Source: Methylorubrum populi
GTDB taxonomy: Bacteria; Pseudomonadota; Alphaproteobacteria; Rhizobiales; Beijerinckiaceae
Direction: 5' to 3'
Assembly: GCA_020741775.1 (NCBI GenBank)
Contig: DYYG01000025.1
Span: forward strand, 1 to 64,000
DNA: 64,000 bases
The position numbers and the translations under genes are program-made. Shown in pieces: positions 1-8,275 of this stretch. The notes beneath the pieces were generated by a model. That model did no database searches. It had not been told where the DNA came from and saw only the letters and a list, made by a program, of their open reading frames with translations. Position 1 is the first letter of the stretch. Each line of letters opens with the position of its first letter.

Positions 1-173
1 GCCCAGGCGCGGACCTGATCCTTCGAGAGCTGGCCGTCATGCAGCAGGCGGTGGAACGGGTGGAGGTTGTGGTAGCGGCGCGCGCCGATGTCGCGCAGGG
101 CCGCTTCCAGCTCCTCGTGGCTCAGGAGGCGTTGCTCGGATTCCGGGGCAGCGTGGCGAAGGGCGGCGATCAT
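1..173 (-). CDS. pqqC: PqqC (or PqqC/D fusion), partial: only N-terminus in window
   Basis: Reading the minus strand from ATG at 173 gives about 57 residues containing RYHNLHPFHRLLHDGQLSKD and QVRAWA. This is the N-terminus of pyrroloquinoline-quinone synthase C, the cofactor-free oxidase that performs the last ring closure of PQQ in the cytoplasm. The gene runs off the left edge, so a fused PqqD domain, common in Methylobacterium, cannot be judged. PQQ is the cofactor of methanol dehydrogenase. The upstream neighbour is a divergent regulator rather than pqqA or pqqB, so this copy begins its own transcription unit. The start is supported by the onset of family-like sequence. Confidence 0.85.
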   Translation of the reverse strand, partial: MIAALRHAAPESEQRLLSHEELEAALRDIGARRYHNLHPFHRLLHDGQLSKDQVRAW

Positions 174-230
174 GGCGTTTCCCGTCTTCTCATGGGGTGC
201 TGCAGTGAGGCCGAACCAACTGCCGGGGCT

Positions 231-244
231 TTGATTCAGATCAA
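231..244. promoter_or_regulatory. FNR/FixK-type box 1 upstream of pqqC
   Basis: TTGATTCAGATCAA is a perfect match to the FNR/FixK dyad TTGAT-N4-ATCAA. Its centre lies about 64 bp upstream of the pqqC start codon. A FixK-like regulator is encoded at 856-1536. Binding is inferred from the motif alone. Confidence 0.7.
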
Positions 245-308
245 CGCCGGAGAGCGGGGACACCCTCCAGGAAAACCGCGCCAGGGGAGGGGCCTCGCCC
301 GGCCCCGG

Positions 309-322
309 TTGAGGCAGATCAA
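309..322. promoter_or_regulatory. FNR/FixK-type box 2 upstream of the response regulator
   Basis: TTGAGGCAGATCAA matches the FNR/FixK dyad with one half-site base changed. It is centred about 61 bp upstream of the ATG at 377. It shares the extended tail CAGATCAACGCCGG with box 1, 78 bp away, which suggests local duplication. Confidence 0.6.
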
Positions 323-376
323 CGCCGGGCCGCTGCGCTCGACCTAGTCCTCGCCGGCGAAGGATCGGGCGCCGCC

Positions 377-781
377 ATGCCGCAACACAGGGGACCGGTG
401 CTCGTCGTCGATGACGACGCGGCCGTCCGCCACTCCCTGAAATTCTCCCTCGAACTCGAAGGGCTCGCCGTGCGCCTCTACGAGGATGCGGCGCAGCTCT
501 TGCGGGACGCCGCCCTGCCCCGCGCGGGATGCCTCGTGGTGGATGCCCGGATGCCGGGAATGGACGGGGTTCAGCTGGTCGGGCTGCTGCGCGCGCGCAA
601 CATCGACCTGCCGGCGATCCTGATCACCGCCCGATGCTCGCCGGAGCTCAGACGCCGGGCGGCCGAGGCCGGGTTCCGCCGCGTGGTCGAGAAGCCGTTC
701 GAGGATGGTTCCCTCCTCGACGGCATCCACGACGCCCTCGCGGGTGCCGCGCCGGGATGGCCTCTCCGTAAAACCCCTTAA
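377..781 (+). CDS. Receiver-only response regulator (FixJ N-terminal type)
   Basis: A 134-residue stand-alone CheY-like receiver domain. The acidic cluster D12-D13-D14, the phosphoacceptor D56 in VDARMPGMDG and the conserved Lys in VEKPF (K106) are all present, so it should be phosphorylatable. There is no output domain. The sequence resembles FixJ/NodW-type receivers. It lies 74 bp upstream of a FixK-like regulator on the same strand and has its own FNR-type box. The pair may form a redox or oxygen-responsive circuit; no histidine kinase is adjacent. The partner kinase and output are unknown. Confidence 0.85.
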   Translation: MPQHRGPVLVVDDDAAVRHSLKFSLELEGLAVRLYEDAAQLLRDAALPRAGCLVVDARMPGMDGVQLVGLLRARNIDLPAILITARCSPELRRRAAEAGFRRVVEKPFEDGSLLDGIHDALAGAAPGWPLRKTP

Positions 782-855
782 GCGAAGTCCCGGAATTTTG
801 CCGGCCCCCGGCGCGGCGTAGCCATGGAGCCACGTTCCGCTCCCCGGAGGCTTCC

Positions 856-1536
856 ATGCAAACGGTCCTCGCCAAAGCCGGCCTCGCCCCCGCTCTCCTC
901 GGCGGGCTGCCGGGCACCACCCTGCCGGTCTGCAGGGCGGAGGCACGGACCGAACCGCGCCGCCGCTACGCGGCCGACGAGGAGATCTTCGCCGAGGGCG
1001 ACCGGACGGCTTTCTTCTACACCGTCGTCTCCGGCGCGGTGCGGACCTGCAAGCTCCTCTCCGACGGGCGACGGCAGATCGACGCCTTCCACCTGCCCGG
1101 CGACATCTTCGGCGTGGAGGCCGGCACGGAGCACCGCTTCAACGCGGAGGCGGTGACCGAGACCCGGCTCGTGATCCATCGGCGTGAGCCGCGTGTCCTG
1201 GCCGGTGACGACGGCGCCTTGGCCCGGGCGGTGGTGGCCGCGCTGATGCGCGACCTGGAGCGGGCCCAGGATCACATGATGCTGCTCGGCCGCAAATCCG
1301 CCCGGGAGCGAATCGCGAGCTTCATGCTCGCTTTGTCGGAGCGGATGGCGGTTCAGGGCGGCGCGATCGAGCTGCCGATGTCGCGCACCGACATGGCGGA
1401 CCATCTCGGGCTCACCGTCGAAACCGTTTCCCGGACCGTGACCCAACTGGAGCGCGACGGGCTGATCGAGCTGCCGCCGAACCGCCGCACCGTCATCCTG
1501 CGCCACCCGGCGGCGCTGCGCCATCTCGCCGGTTGA
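856..1536 (+). CDS. Crp/Fnr-family transcriptional regulator, FixK-like
   Basis: A 226-residue regulator with an N-terminal cyclic-nucleotide-binding-like beta barrel (about residues 30-140) and a C-terminal winged helix. The recognition helix LTVETVSRTVTQLE has the E-x2-S-R pattern that reads TTGAT half-sites. There is no cluster of N-terminal cysteines, so it is not an Fe-S FNR and is closer to FixK. GGAGG at 846-850 supports the ATG at 856. It probably belongs with the receiver gene upstream and may act at the two TTGAT boxes at 231 and 309. Confidence 0.88.
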   Translation: MQTVLAKAGLAPALLGGLPGTTLPVCRAEARTEPRRRYAADEEIFAEGDRTAFFYTVVSGAVRTCKLLSDGRRQIDAFHLPGDIFGVEAGTEHRFNAEAVTETRLVIHRREPRVLAGDDGALARAVVAALMRDLERAQDHMMLLGRKSARERIASFMLALSERMAVQGGAIELPMSRTDMADHLGLTVETVSRTVTQLERDGLIELPPNRRTVILRHPAALRHLAG

Positions 1537-1677
1537 GGCCGCGCGCCTCCTCACCCGCCGAGCCACCGTCCCGATGGTTCGCCCGGCGGCGGAGTCGCGG
1601 ATGCGCGGGCGGCGCACCGCTTCGCCGCAACCCGAGCCTTGGGGCAGCCTGATCGAGCGGCGCTCCTGGATATCCGT

Positions 1678-2658
1678 TCAGAGGGCGACCAACGCGGCCT
1701 TTCGCTTCACCTCCGCGATCGCTCCGAGATTGACATCGATGGCATAGACTTGGCGCCGCTTGAGCTCCTCCGGGTCGAGTCCCGGCTCCGGCTTGCGGAG
1801 CGTGATGAAGAACTCGAAATCGCCCGGAGCGGTGTTGTCGAACGCTGCGATTTCATAGCCGAACCTGCCCAGCAGGGCAGCGCCTCGGAGGAGCTTGAGG
1901 AAGCTCTCGGGCGTGTAAATCCAGCAATGGCTATCGTAGTAGCGGCCATTGGCCATGATCTCCTTCGCTTGGGCCTCGGCGAGCCACAAAGCGAAATCCC
2001 CATTATAGGGCGGTATGGTTGCCGGGTTGACCGGATTCTGCCAGATGGCACCCGGTTCGATTTTGGCAATATTAAGGGTGTGATCGAACATCTGCCGAAT
2101 GCTAGGAATATTGAAATTGCACAGATCGGCCTCGATCAACTGGCCCAATGTGCTGACTTGGCAGTTGAGATCGAACGTATACCGTTTATCCGGGAGGGCG
2201 AGATTGAAATGGGCTCCCGGCTTCAGAACTTCCAAGATGCCTCGGAACCATCCAAGGGTATTCGGGACGTGCTCAATCACGTGGCTCGCGATGGCGAAAT
2301 CGAAGCGATCCGTGGCACCGACCACTTCTGCGAGGGAGCCGCTTCCTGTCCAGATATGATGAACGTCCGTGATGCCGGCTACCCGATCCGGAAGATGTGC
2401 GTGCTACGCCTTCAGGCCGGCTGTGTTCGTGTAATCGACGAACTCAACGATGCCTCTTGCCGGATCGATGATCGGATTGTTCAGCGCCCCAATCTCGATC
2501 CCTCTCTGATCGCCACCGGTTACGCCTCGCGTGAGCTTCGCATTGCGGCTGATGGCTTCGTGTTCCAACGAAAACCCCCTGCAATTTTTATCGTCAGACC
2601 GGAAGCCACCCGCCACAGGCGCAGCTTGGGTCGCTCCAACGCGACGTGTTACCCTCAA
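1678..2658 (-). pseudogene. SAM-dependent methyltransferase gene interrupted by an in-frame amber codon
   Basis: The two reading segments 2404-2658 and 1678-2325 lie in the same minus-strand frame and are separated by one TAG at 2404-2406. Reading through gives a continuous class I methyltransferase. It has an N-terminal SAM-site region (RGIEIGALNNPII), then VHHIWTGSGSL, FDFAIASHVIEHVPN and a C-terminal region of the type found near glycan-modification genes. The first start could be ATG 2658 or a TTG near 2568, just before EHEAISRN. The downstream part could only start at an internal ATG (2325), which would lose the SAM-binding motif. It is therefore probably inactive, unless TAG is suppressed or is a sequence error. 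Base composition is lower in GC than the neighbours. Confidence 0.75.
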
Positions 2659-2932
2659 GAACGAATTCTTTGATATTGCTTATGTTAATCGGTAAAGAGT
2701 CCTGCGTCTTCATGCTTCCAATCGGACATGACGAGCCGCATGCCCACGGCTGCGATGAGAATGGTCCGGTAAACCACCCTGTAACGGGCTGACCGCAATC
2801 CTTATCCGACTTGCTTCTAATGTGATCTCTTGGCACCGGTTGGTGTGTGCTCGGTCTGGATTCAATCTTGTGGTCGATCGGATCAAGAGTCATAAGTGTG
2901 AAAACGACCGACAAAGCAAGAAGGCAGGAGCA

Positions 2933-4537
2933 ATGATGGGGCAGGCAGGGCGATCGATCATTGCGGTTGCCTCGCAGCAATTGCGAAAAGCTATCTTTCT
3001 GGCAGTGCCGAAGAAGAAATTAGATGAAGAGCCTGCTGTGTCCCGCCAGCAGATCGATGAGAGCTTCTCCTACAGGATCTGCGGGCCGATCGATCGATCC
3101 GGCGGCATCATCCAGCTCATTCGCTGTCCGAAGAATTGTCTCAGTGGAGTTTCAATCCAATTCGGTACACATTGTCGCGCCCAAGAAATACCCATCACTG
3201 TCGAGATCTTTGCCCTGGATCAAGCTCAAGGTAGTTCCGCAGAGTGGCCGATTTTGCCGCATGATGCTCTGGCGAGCAGTACGGTTTTCCCAGGTGAATT
3301 GGTCGACAATGAATATCACCATATCTATTTTCAAAATCTTGGAGACACGGAAGGAGGCCTGTTCGCGCTGAGGCTCACCTCCTCCGAACTCAGCTCCAGA
3401 GAAGCTCCCACGGCTTACGTATCACGCGGCTCCGATCGCATTGCAGGGCATTGCGGCCTTCACACCCGTGACGGTGTATTCGTATCTCACGGCCTGAAGG
3501 CAAATCTGATCTTCAGTTCGCCGGAGGTAAGTGCGAGTTCTCCTCCGGGAATTTTGTACAGTCCTCTGACGTCGTGCAATATGAATTGCACGCATTGCAT
3601 CTCGCGGCATTCGCGCAAGCGTGCCGTTCGCATGTCGTCTGCGATCAAGGAAGAAATCAAGGGGCTTGTCGCGGCCGGAAAAATCACTTGGATGTTCACC
3701 GATTACAGCGGTGATCTCCTGTTTGCGGATCATAAAAAGCCGGGTGAGCTCGACTATGTGACGGAACTCGGCATTGCGGTGCATATCGATACGAATGGTG
3801 CTTACCTCACCGACGCGCGTATCGCCAAAATCATGGCCTCGAAGGTCGATGCCGTCAGTCTCTCGATCGATGCTGCCACCAATGAGACCTACCAGACGAT
3901 CCGGATCGGGGCGCCCCATCTGGATACGATCTTCGAGGCAGCTGCAAGACTCGTCGAAGCGCGGGCGGCAAGCGGCCGGGAGCATAACCTCGTCTTGAGC
4001 GTGGGATTTACGCTCATGCGCTCGAACATTCACGAACTGCCGCTTTTCGTGGAACGAGCGGCGCGGGCGGGGGTGGATTCGATCGGCTGCCGCCACCTCG
4101 AAGTCTATCACGCGCCCATGCAAGAGGAATCTCTCGTTCACGAGCCGGAGCGGTTCAACGCCGTGCGCCGTGACGCGCTCGCCTTGGCAGGGGCGCTCGG
4201 CGTGCATCTGAACATTGGCGACGCGTTCCAAGAGCGGTTCGGAAGCGGAAGCCTGCAGCCATGTCTCTTGCCGTGGGAATCCGCCACGGTACTCGCGAAC
4301 GGAGATGTCATGGCATGCTGCGTCCCAGGGGCGAAGATCGGCAATCTGACGGAAGACACCCTGGAAGGAATCTGGACCGGAGAGCGCTATCGCCGCCTGA
4401 GGGAGCGCGTCAATTCAAGCAACCCGCCCAAGCTTTGTGGATCTTGCCAGTTCAGAAACGCGGCCAACCGCTATGGCGGTCACAACAGCCTTCATCGCGA
4501 GGGTGTCGTGACGCAGAGCTTCGACGACGATCTCTGA
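2933..4537 (+). CDS. Radical SAM protein with SPASM-type C-terminal cysteines and an N-terminal beta-rich domain
   Basis: About 534 residues. The radical-SAM cluster motif C-x3-C-x2-C (SCNMNCTHC) falls near residues 215-222. SPASM-like cysteines follow late in the protein (QPCLLPW, VMACCVPG, KLCGSCQF), predicting auxiliary Fe-S clusters. The first 190 residues lack Fe-S motifs and resemble a beta-sandwich found in surface-polysaccharide proteins. The frame is open from GTG 2822, but tandem ATGs at 2933 and 2936 follow AGGAG and are preferred. It is divergent from the broken methyltransferase in the same lower-GC patch. The substrate (peptide or sugar) is not known, and no precursor peptide is evident. 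Confidence 0.82.
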   Translation: MMGQAGRSIIAVASQQLRKAIFLAVPKKKLDEEPAVSRQQIDESFSYRICGPIDRSGGIIQLIRCPKNCLSGVSIQFGTHCRAQEIPITVEIFALDQAQGSSAEWPILPHDALASSTVFPGELVDNEYHHIYFQNLGDTEGGLFALRLTSSELSSREAPTAYVSRGSDRIAGHCGLHTRDGVFVSHGLKANLIFSSPEVSASSPPGILYSPLTSCNMNCTHCISRHSRKRAVRMSSAIKEEIKGLVAAGKITWMFTDYSGDLLFADHKKPGELDYVTELGIAVHIDTNGAYLTDARIAKIMASKVDAVSLSIDAATNETYQTIRIGAPHLDTIFEAAARLVEARAASGREHNLVLSVGFTLMRSNIHELPLFVERAARAGVDSIGCRHLEVYHAPMQEESLVHEPERFNAVRRDALALAGALGVHLNIGDAFQERFGSGSLQPCLLPWESATVLANGDVMACCVPGAKIGNLTEDTLEGIWTGERYRRLRERVNSSNPPKLCGSCQFRNAANRYGGHNSLHREGVVTQSFDDDL

Positions 4538-4617
4538 TCGGGCCTCCTGCGGCATCGCACCGGCGGAAAGAGCGATCGGCGCATGATTGCCGCATAAGCT
4601 GCAGAGGGCGGCGTCCG

Positions 4618-5574
4618 TCACGCTGCCGGCTCCGCGCTGCCCTCGATCAGGCGCAGGCTGCGGCGCAGGCTCTGCGGCGGGTGGCCATAGGCCCGTAGGA
4701 AGGCGCGGCGCATCCGGTCGCGATCGGCGAAGCCGGTGTCGCGGGCGACCATGTCGAGGGAGTGGCGGCCCTCTTCGAGCATCGCCTTGGCGGCCTCCAG
4801 CCGCAGCCGCTCGACCGCCTTCGCCGGGGATTGCCCGGTCTCCTCGCGGAACAGACGGCTGAACTGGCGCGGGCTCACGCTGGCCGCCTCCGCCAACGCC
4901 TCCACGGTCAGGGGGCGACGCAGGTTCTCCTTGGCATAGACGAGGGCGCGGCGGACCCGGTCGGAGCGCGGCTCCAGCTCGAGCAACGCCGAGAATTGCG
5001 ACTGGCCGCCGGGCCGGCGGTGATAGACCACGAGCTTGCGGGCGATGGCCCGCGACAAGTCCGTGCCGTGGTCGTCCTCGATCAGGGCGAGCGTCAGGTC
5101 GATTGCCGCGCTCATCCCGGCCGAGGTCCAGACCGGGCCGTCGGCGATGAAGATGCGGTCGTCATCGACGCGGACCAGGGGAAAACGCTCCTGCATGTCG
5201 CGGGCATGCGCCCAGTGCGTCGTCGCCGCCCGACCGTCGAGCAGCCCGGCTTCGGCCAGGGCGAAAGCCCCCGTGCACAGCCCCGCCACGCGCCGCGAGG
5301 TGCGGCCGGCTTGGGCGAGGTAGGCGTGCAGGCCCGGCGAGGGCGGGCGCGGCAGCAGCTCGCCCACGACCATCAGCGTGTCGGGCGGCTCAGCCAGCGG
5401 CACGGTCTCGATGCCGATGCCGAGCGAGGAGCGCACCCGGCCGCCCCGTTCCGACATCACGGTCAGCCGGTAGGCCTCGTGTTCGAGATGCACGTTCGCG
5501 AACTCGAAGGCCGAGAGGGCGGCGAGCCCCATCACCTGGAAGCCGTCTTCGAGGATGAATCCGACCTGCCGCAT
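4618..5574 (-). CDS. GlxA-type AraC-family regulator with DJ-1/PfpI domain
   Basis: A 318-residue protein. An N-terminal DJ-1/PfpI-like domain (about 1-180) has the nucleophile-elbow Cys in GLCTGAF (C100) and the family signature ATTHW. A C-terminal AraC double helix-turn-helix follows (about 210-310, with LAEAASVSPRQFSRLFREE). Such proteins are DNA-binding activators thought to sense small metabolites through the amidase-like fold. It is divergent from the SDR gene at 5704 with about 130 bp between them, so it probably controls that unit. A paralogue lies at 7207. Confidence 0.9.
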   Translation of the reverse strand: MRQVGFILEDGFQVMGLAALSAFEFANVHLEHEAYRLTVMSERGGRVRSSLGIGIETVPLAEPPDTLMVVGELLPRPPSPGLHAYLAQAGRTSRRVAGLCTGAFALAEAGLLDGRAATTHWAHARDMQERFPLVRVDDDRIFIADGPVWTSAGMSAAIDLTLALIEDDHGTDLSRAIARKLVVYHRRPGGQSQFSALLELEPRSDRVRRALVYAKENLRRPLTVEALAEAASVSPRQFSRLFREETGQSPAKAVERLRLEAAKAMLEEGRHSLDMVARDTGFADRDRMRRAFLRAYGHPPQSLRRSLRLIEGSAEPAA

Positions 5575-5703
5575 CCCGCCGCTCCATCGCCTGGCCCCAT
5601 GTCCTGATTTGACGTTTCTATGTCATTTCGGCCATGCGCGTCCAGATGTAGGGTTCTGACATCGCCGCTCCGGACAGGCCGGACGGCCCCATGACAGGAC
5701 TCG

Positions 5704-6498
5704 ATGACCATGGCTCAGGGAACCGTTCTCATCACCGGCGCCTCCTCCGGCATCGGCGCCGTCTATGCCGACCGCTTCGCCGCTCGCGGCCACGACCTCA
5801 TCCTCGTCGCCCGCAACAGGGCCCGGCTCGACGCGGTGGCCGAGGCTCTCACCCGCCGCCACGGCGTCGCGGTGCGCACCGTCGAGGCCGACCTGACGGA
5901 CCGGGCCGGGCTCGCTGCGGTCGAGGCGATCCTGAAGGACGACGCGTCGATCACGCATCTGATCAACAATGCCGGCTTCGGCTCGGCGGCGCCCCTCGCC
6001 GCCGCCCCGGTCGATGAGATGGAGCGGATGATCGCCATCAACGTCACGGCGCCGATGCGCCTGACCTACGCCGCGGTGCCGGCCTTCACGGCGCGCGGCA
6101 AGGGCACGATCGTCAACATCGCCTCGATCGTCGCGATCGGCCCGGAGGTGCTGAACGGAGTCTATGGCGGCTCGAAGTCATTCGTCCTCGGCTTCAGCCA
6201 CAGCTTGCGCAAGGAACTCGACGGCACCGGCGTGACGGTTCAGGTGGTGTTGCCGGGCGCCACCGGCACCGAATTCTGGGACGTGGCCGGCCTGCCCGCG
6301 AGCAACCTGCCGAAGGATTGGGTGATGTCGGCCGAGGATCTGGTCGACGCCGCCCTCGCCGGCCTCGACCGGGGCGAGTTCGCCACCGTGCCCTCGCTGC
6401 AGGACGCCGCCGAGTGGGAGGCCTGGGAGGCGGCGCGCGCGACGATGCTGCCGCACCTGTCGAGCGCCGTCCCGGCCGCGCGCTACCGCGCCGCCTGA
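5704..6498 (+). CDS. Short-chain dehydrogenase/reductase (classical SDR)
   Basis: A 264-residue NAD(P)-dependent oxidoreductase. The nucleotide-binding glycine motif TGASSGIG is at residues 11-18, NNAG follows in the middle, and the catalytic Tyr-x3-Lys is in VYGGSKSF. The length is typical of classical SDRs. It is divergently transcribed from a GlxA-type regulator and followed after 19 bp by a DUF302 gene, forming a two-gene unit. The substrate cannot be deduced. Confidence 0.9.
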   Translation: MTMAQGTVLITGASSGIGAVYADRFAARGHDLILVARNRARLDAVAEALTRRHGVAVRTVEADLTDRAGLAAVEAILKDDASITHLINNAGFGSAAPLAAAPVDEMERMIAINVTAPMRLTYAAVPAFTARGKGTIVNIASIVAIGPEVLNGVYGGSKSFVLGFSHSLRKELDGTGVTVQVVLPGATGTEFWDVAGLPASNLPKDWVMSAEDLVDAALAGLDRGEFATVPSLQDAAEWEAWEAARATMLPHLSSAVPAARYRAA

Positions 6499-6517
6499 GC
6501 GAAGGGAGGACTGTGCG

Positions 6518-7000
6518 ATGAGCGAGCCGTCCACCACATCCGTCACGGTCGAGCACGTCACGATCCGTTCGACCCGCGATTTCGACACCGTCCGGCGGGC
6601 CCTGGAGGGGGCGCTGCCGCCCCTCGACCACGGCTATGCCGCCCTCGTCCAGGCGGGCCGGGCGGAGGAGGCCCTCCGCCTGCTCGAGAGCGGCGCGCCG
6701 CTCTCGATCTTCGGGGCGCGGGATCACGGCGCCCTGCTGCGCATCGCCGGCCTGGAGCGACGGGCGATCCAGTACGACATCGGCAATCCGCTGACCGCCT
6801 CGCGGATGACGCGCCACGCGCTGTCGGCGGCGCTCTACGCGCCGATCCGCGTCCTGCTGCGGGACGGAGAGGACGGCGTCGCCTTCGAGTACGACCGCCC
6901 GGCCAGCACCTTCGGCCAGTTCGGGAGCGACGCCGTCGATGCGGTCGCGCGGGAGCTCGATGCCCGCCTGTTCGAAACCCTGACAGCGGCCGCCGGCTAG
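6518..7000 (+). CDS. DUF302 domain protein
   Basis: A 160-residue protein with the DUF302 pattern: IFGARDHGALLRIAGL, then IQYDIGNPLTASRMTRH and a YAPIRVLL strand. The biochemical role of DUF302 is not established; the fold resembles small ligand- or heme-binding modules. No signal peptide is visible, so it is probably cytoplasmic. It follows the SDR by 19 bp, and GAAGGGAGG before the ATG is a good ribosome-binding site. Its stop codon TAG merges with the first bases of an interspersed repeat. Confidence 0.8.
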   Translation: MSEPSTTSVTVEHVTIRSTRDFDTVRRALEGALPPLDHGYAALVQAGRAEEALRLLESGAPLSIFGARDHGALLRIAGLERRAIQYDIGNPLTASRMTRHALSAALYAPIRVLLRDGEDGVAFEYDRPASTFGQFGSDAVDAVARELDARLFETLTAAAG

Positions 7001-7131
7001 AGTGCTTTCCGCCGAAGTGGAGACCGGTCGGCGCAAGAAAGCGCGCCACAACAAGGGCCTAGTGCCGTGCCCGACCGTGTTGGGTCGGGTCACATCTGCC
7101 GGTTCTTGGTTTGAAGCGCTTTCGATCGTCA
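6999..7131 (+). repeat. Interspersed repeat, copy A
   Basis: Starts with the family core (CTTTCCGCCGAAGTGG, then an ACCGGT-containing stretch and AAGAAAGCGCG). It continues through GCCTAGTGCCGTGCCCGAC into a tail shared with copy D (GGGTCGG, then CCGGTTCTTG). It fills the gap between the DUF302 gene and the next regulator. Confidence 0.75.
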
Positions 7132-7206
7132 CGGATGAGACGCCGGCAAGCCTTGCGAAGCACAACCCGGATGCGGTTCGATCGTCGTGGGGAAAAGGAA
7201 ACGTCC

Positions 7207-8163
7207 ATGGCAGCCGCCCGACGCATCGGCCTTGTGATCTGTCCGGATTTCGACTTCATGGGTCTGGCCGTGACCTCGCCGTTTCAGGTCGCCAACCGCT
7301 ATGCGGGCGAACAGGTCTACGATGTGCAGCTGTTGTCGGAATTCGGCGGCCCGGTTCCTTCGGCCCTGGGCGCGGAGATCGCGACGCGGCCGCTGCCCGA
7401 GCCGGACGCCTTCGACACCCTCCTCGTCGCGGCCGGCATCAACATTCCGGCGCCGAGTCCCGGGCTCGTCGCCTATCTCCGCGCCGCCGCGCAATCCGCG
7501 CGCCGGCTGGCCGGCCTGTGCCTCGGCGCCTTCATCCTGGCGGAGGCCGGGCTCCTGAACGGGCGGCGCGCCACGACGCATTGGCACTTCGCGCCGCAGT
7601 TCCGCGAGCGCTACCCCGCCTGCCGGCTCGACATCGACAAGATCTACGTCGCCGACGGCACCATCTGGACCTCGGCGGGGATGTCGGCGGGGATCGACCT
7701 CGCGGTCGGCATGGTCGAGCGCGACCACGGCCGGGAGCTCGCGCAGCGCGTGGCGCGGGGGCTCGTGATGGAACATCGCCGTGCCGGAGGGCAGGCGCAG
7801 CACTCGGCCCTGCTGGCCGTCGATGCGCGCACCGACCGCATCCAGGGGGTGCTGGCCCATGCGCGGCAGAACCTGCGCCGACCGCTGACGACCGAGGATC
7901 TGGCGACCTTCGCCTGCCTCAGCCCGCGCCAGTTCACCCGGCTGTTTCGCGCCGAGACCGGCCTCTCGCCGGCCAAGGCCATCGAGACGCTCCGGGTGGA
8001 GGCGGCCAAGCTGATGCTGGAGCAGAGCCGGCTGCCGATCGAGGAGATCGCCGCCGAGGTCGGACTCGGCAATCGCGAGCGGATGCGCCGCTCGTTCCTG
8101 CGGGTCCACGGCGAGGTGCCGCGGGCCATCCGCCGGGCGGCCGGACCGCTCGCCGTCGTCTGA
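7207..8163 (+). CDS. GlxA-type AraC-family regulator with DJ-1/PfpI domain (second copy)
   Basis: A 318-residue paralogue of the regulator at 4618-5574, with a DJ-1/PfpI domain (GLCLGAF, C105; ATTHW) followed by an AraC helix-turn-helix (LATFACLSPRQFTRLFRAE). The frame is open from 7111, but ATG 7207 sits behind a purine-rich site (GGAAAAGGA) and aligns with the start of the paralogue. It precedes the molybdenum hydroxylase genes on the same strand and is their likely activator. The inducer is unknown. Confidence 0.9.
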   Translation: MAAARRIGLVICPDFDFMGLAVTSPFQVANRYAGEQVYDVQLLSEFGGPVPSALGAEIATRPLPEPDAFDTLLVAAGINIPAPSPGLVAYLRAAAQSARRLAGLCLGAFILAEAGLLNGRRATTHWHFAPQFRERYPACRLDIDKIYVADGTIWTSAGMSAGIDLAVGMVERDHGRELAQRVARGLVMEHRRAGGQAQHSALLAVDARTDRIQGVLAHARQNLRRPLTTEDLATFACLSPRQFTRLFRAETGLSPAKAIETLRVEAAKLMLEQSRLPIEEIAAEVGLGNRERMRRSFLRVHGEVPRAIRRAAGPLAVV

Positions 8164-8275
8164 GGCGGCATCTGAAGCCTCATGGCCGGAAACGTGGCTT
8201 TTATGGCGTGGCGTGCATTATGCGTCGCTTTTAATCATCAAATTCGTGTGTTCCGCTCCGCAAAGGATCACGGCG

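Noticed and set aside
1639-2673. 344-codon open frame on the plus strand
   Set aside because: It is antisense to the methyltransferase gene, whose minus-strand frame has clear family motifs. The plus-strand product has no recognisable domain and reads like a complement of it.
7002-8234. 410-codon plus-strand frame over the second GlxA-type regulator
   Set aside because: Low-complexity Arg/Gly/Pro-rich translation; the frame from 7207 encodes the real regulator.
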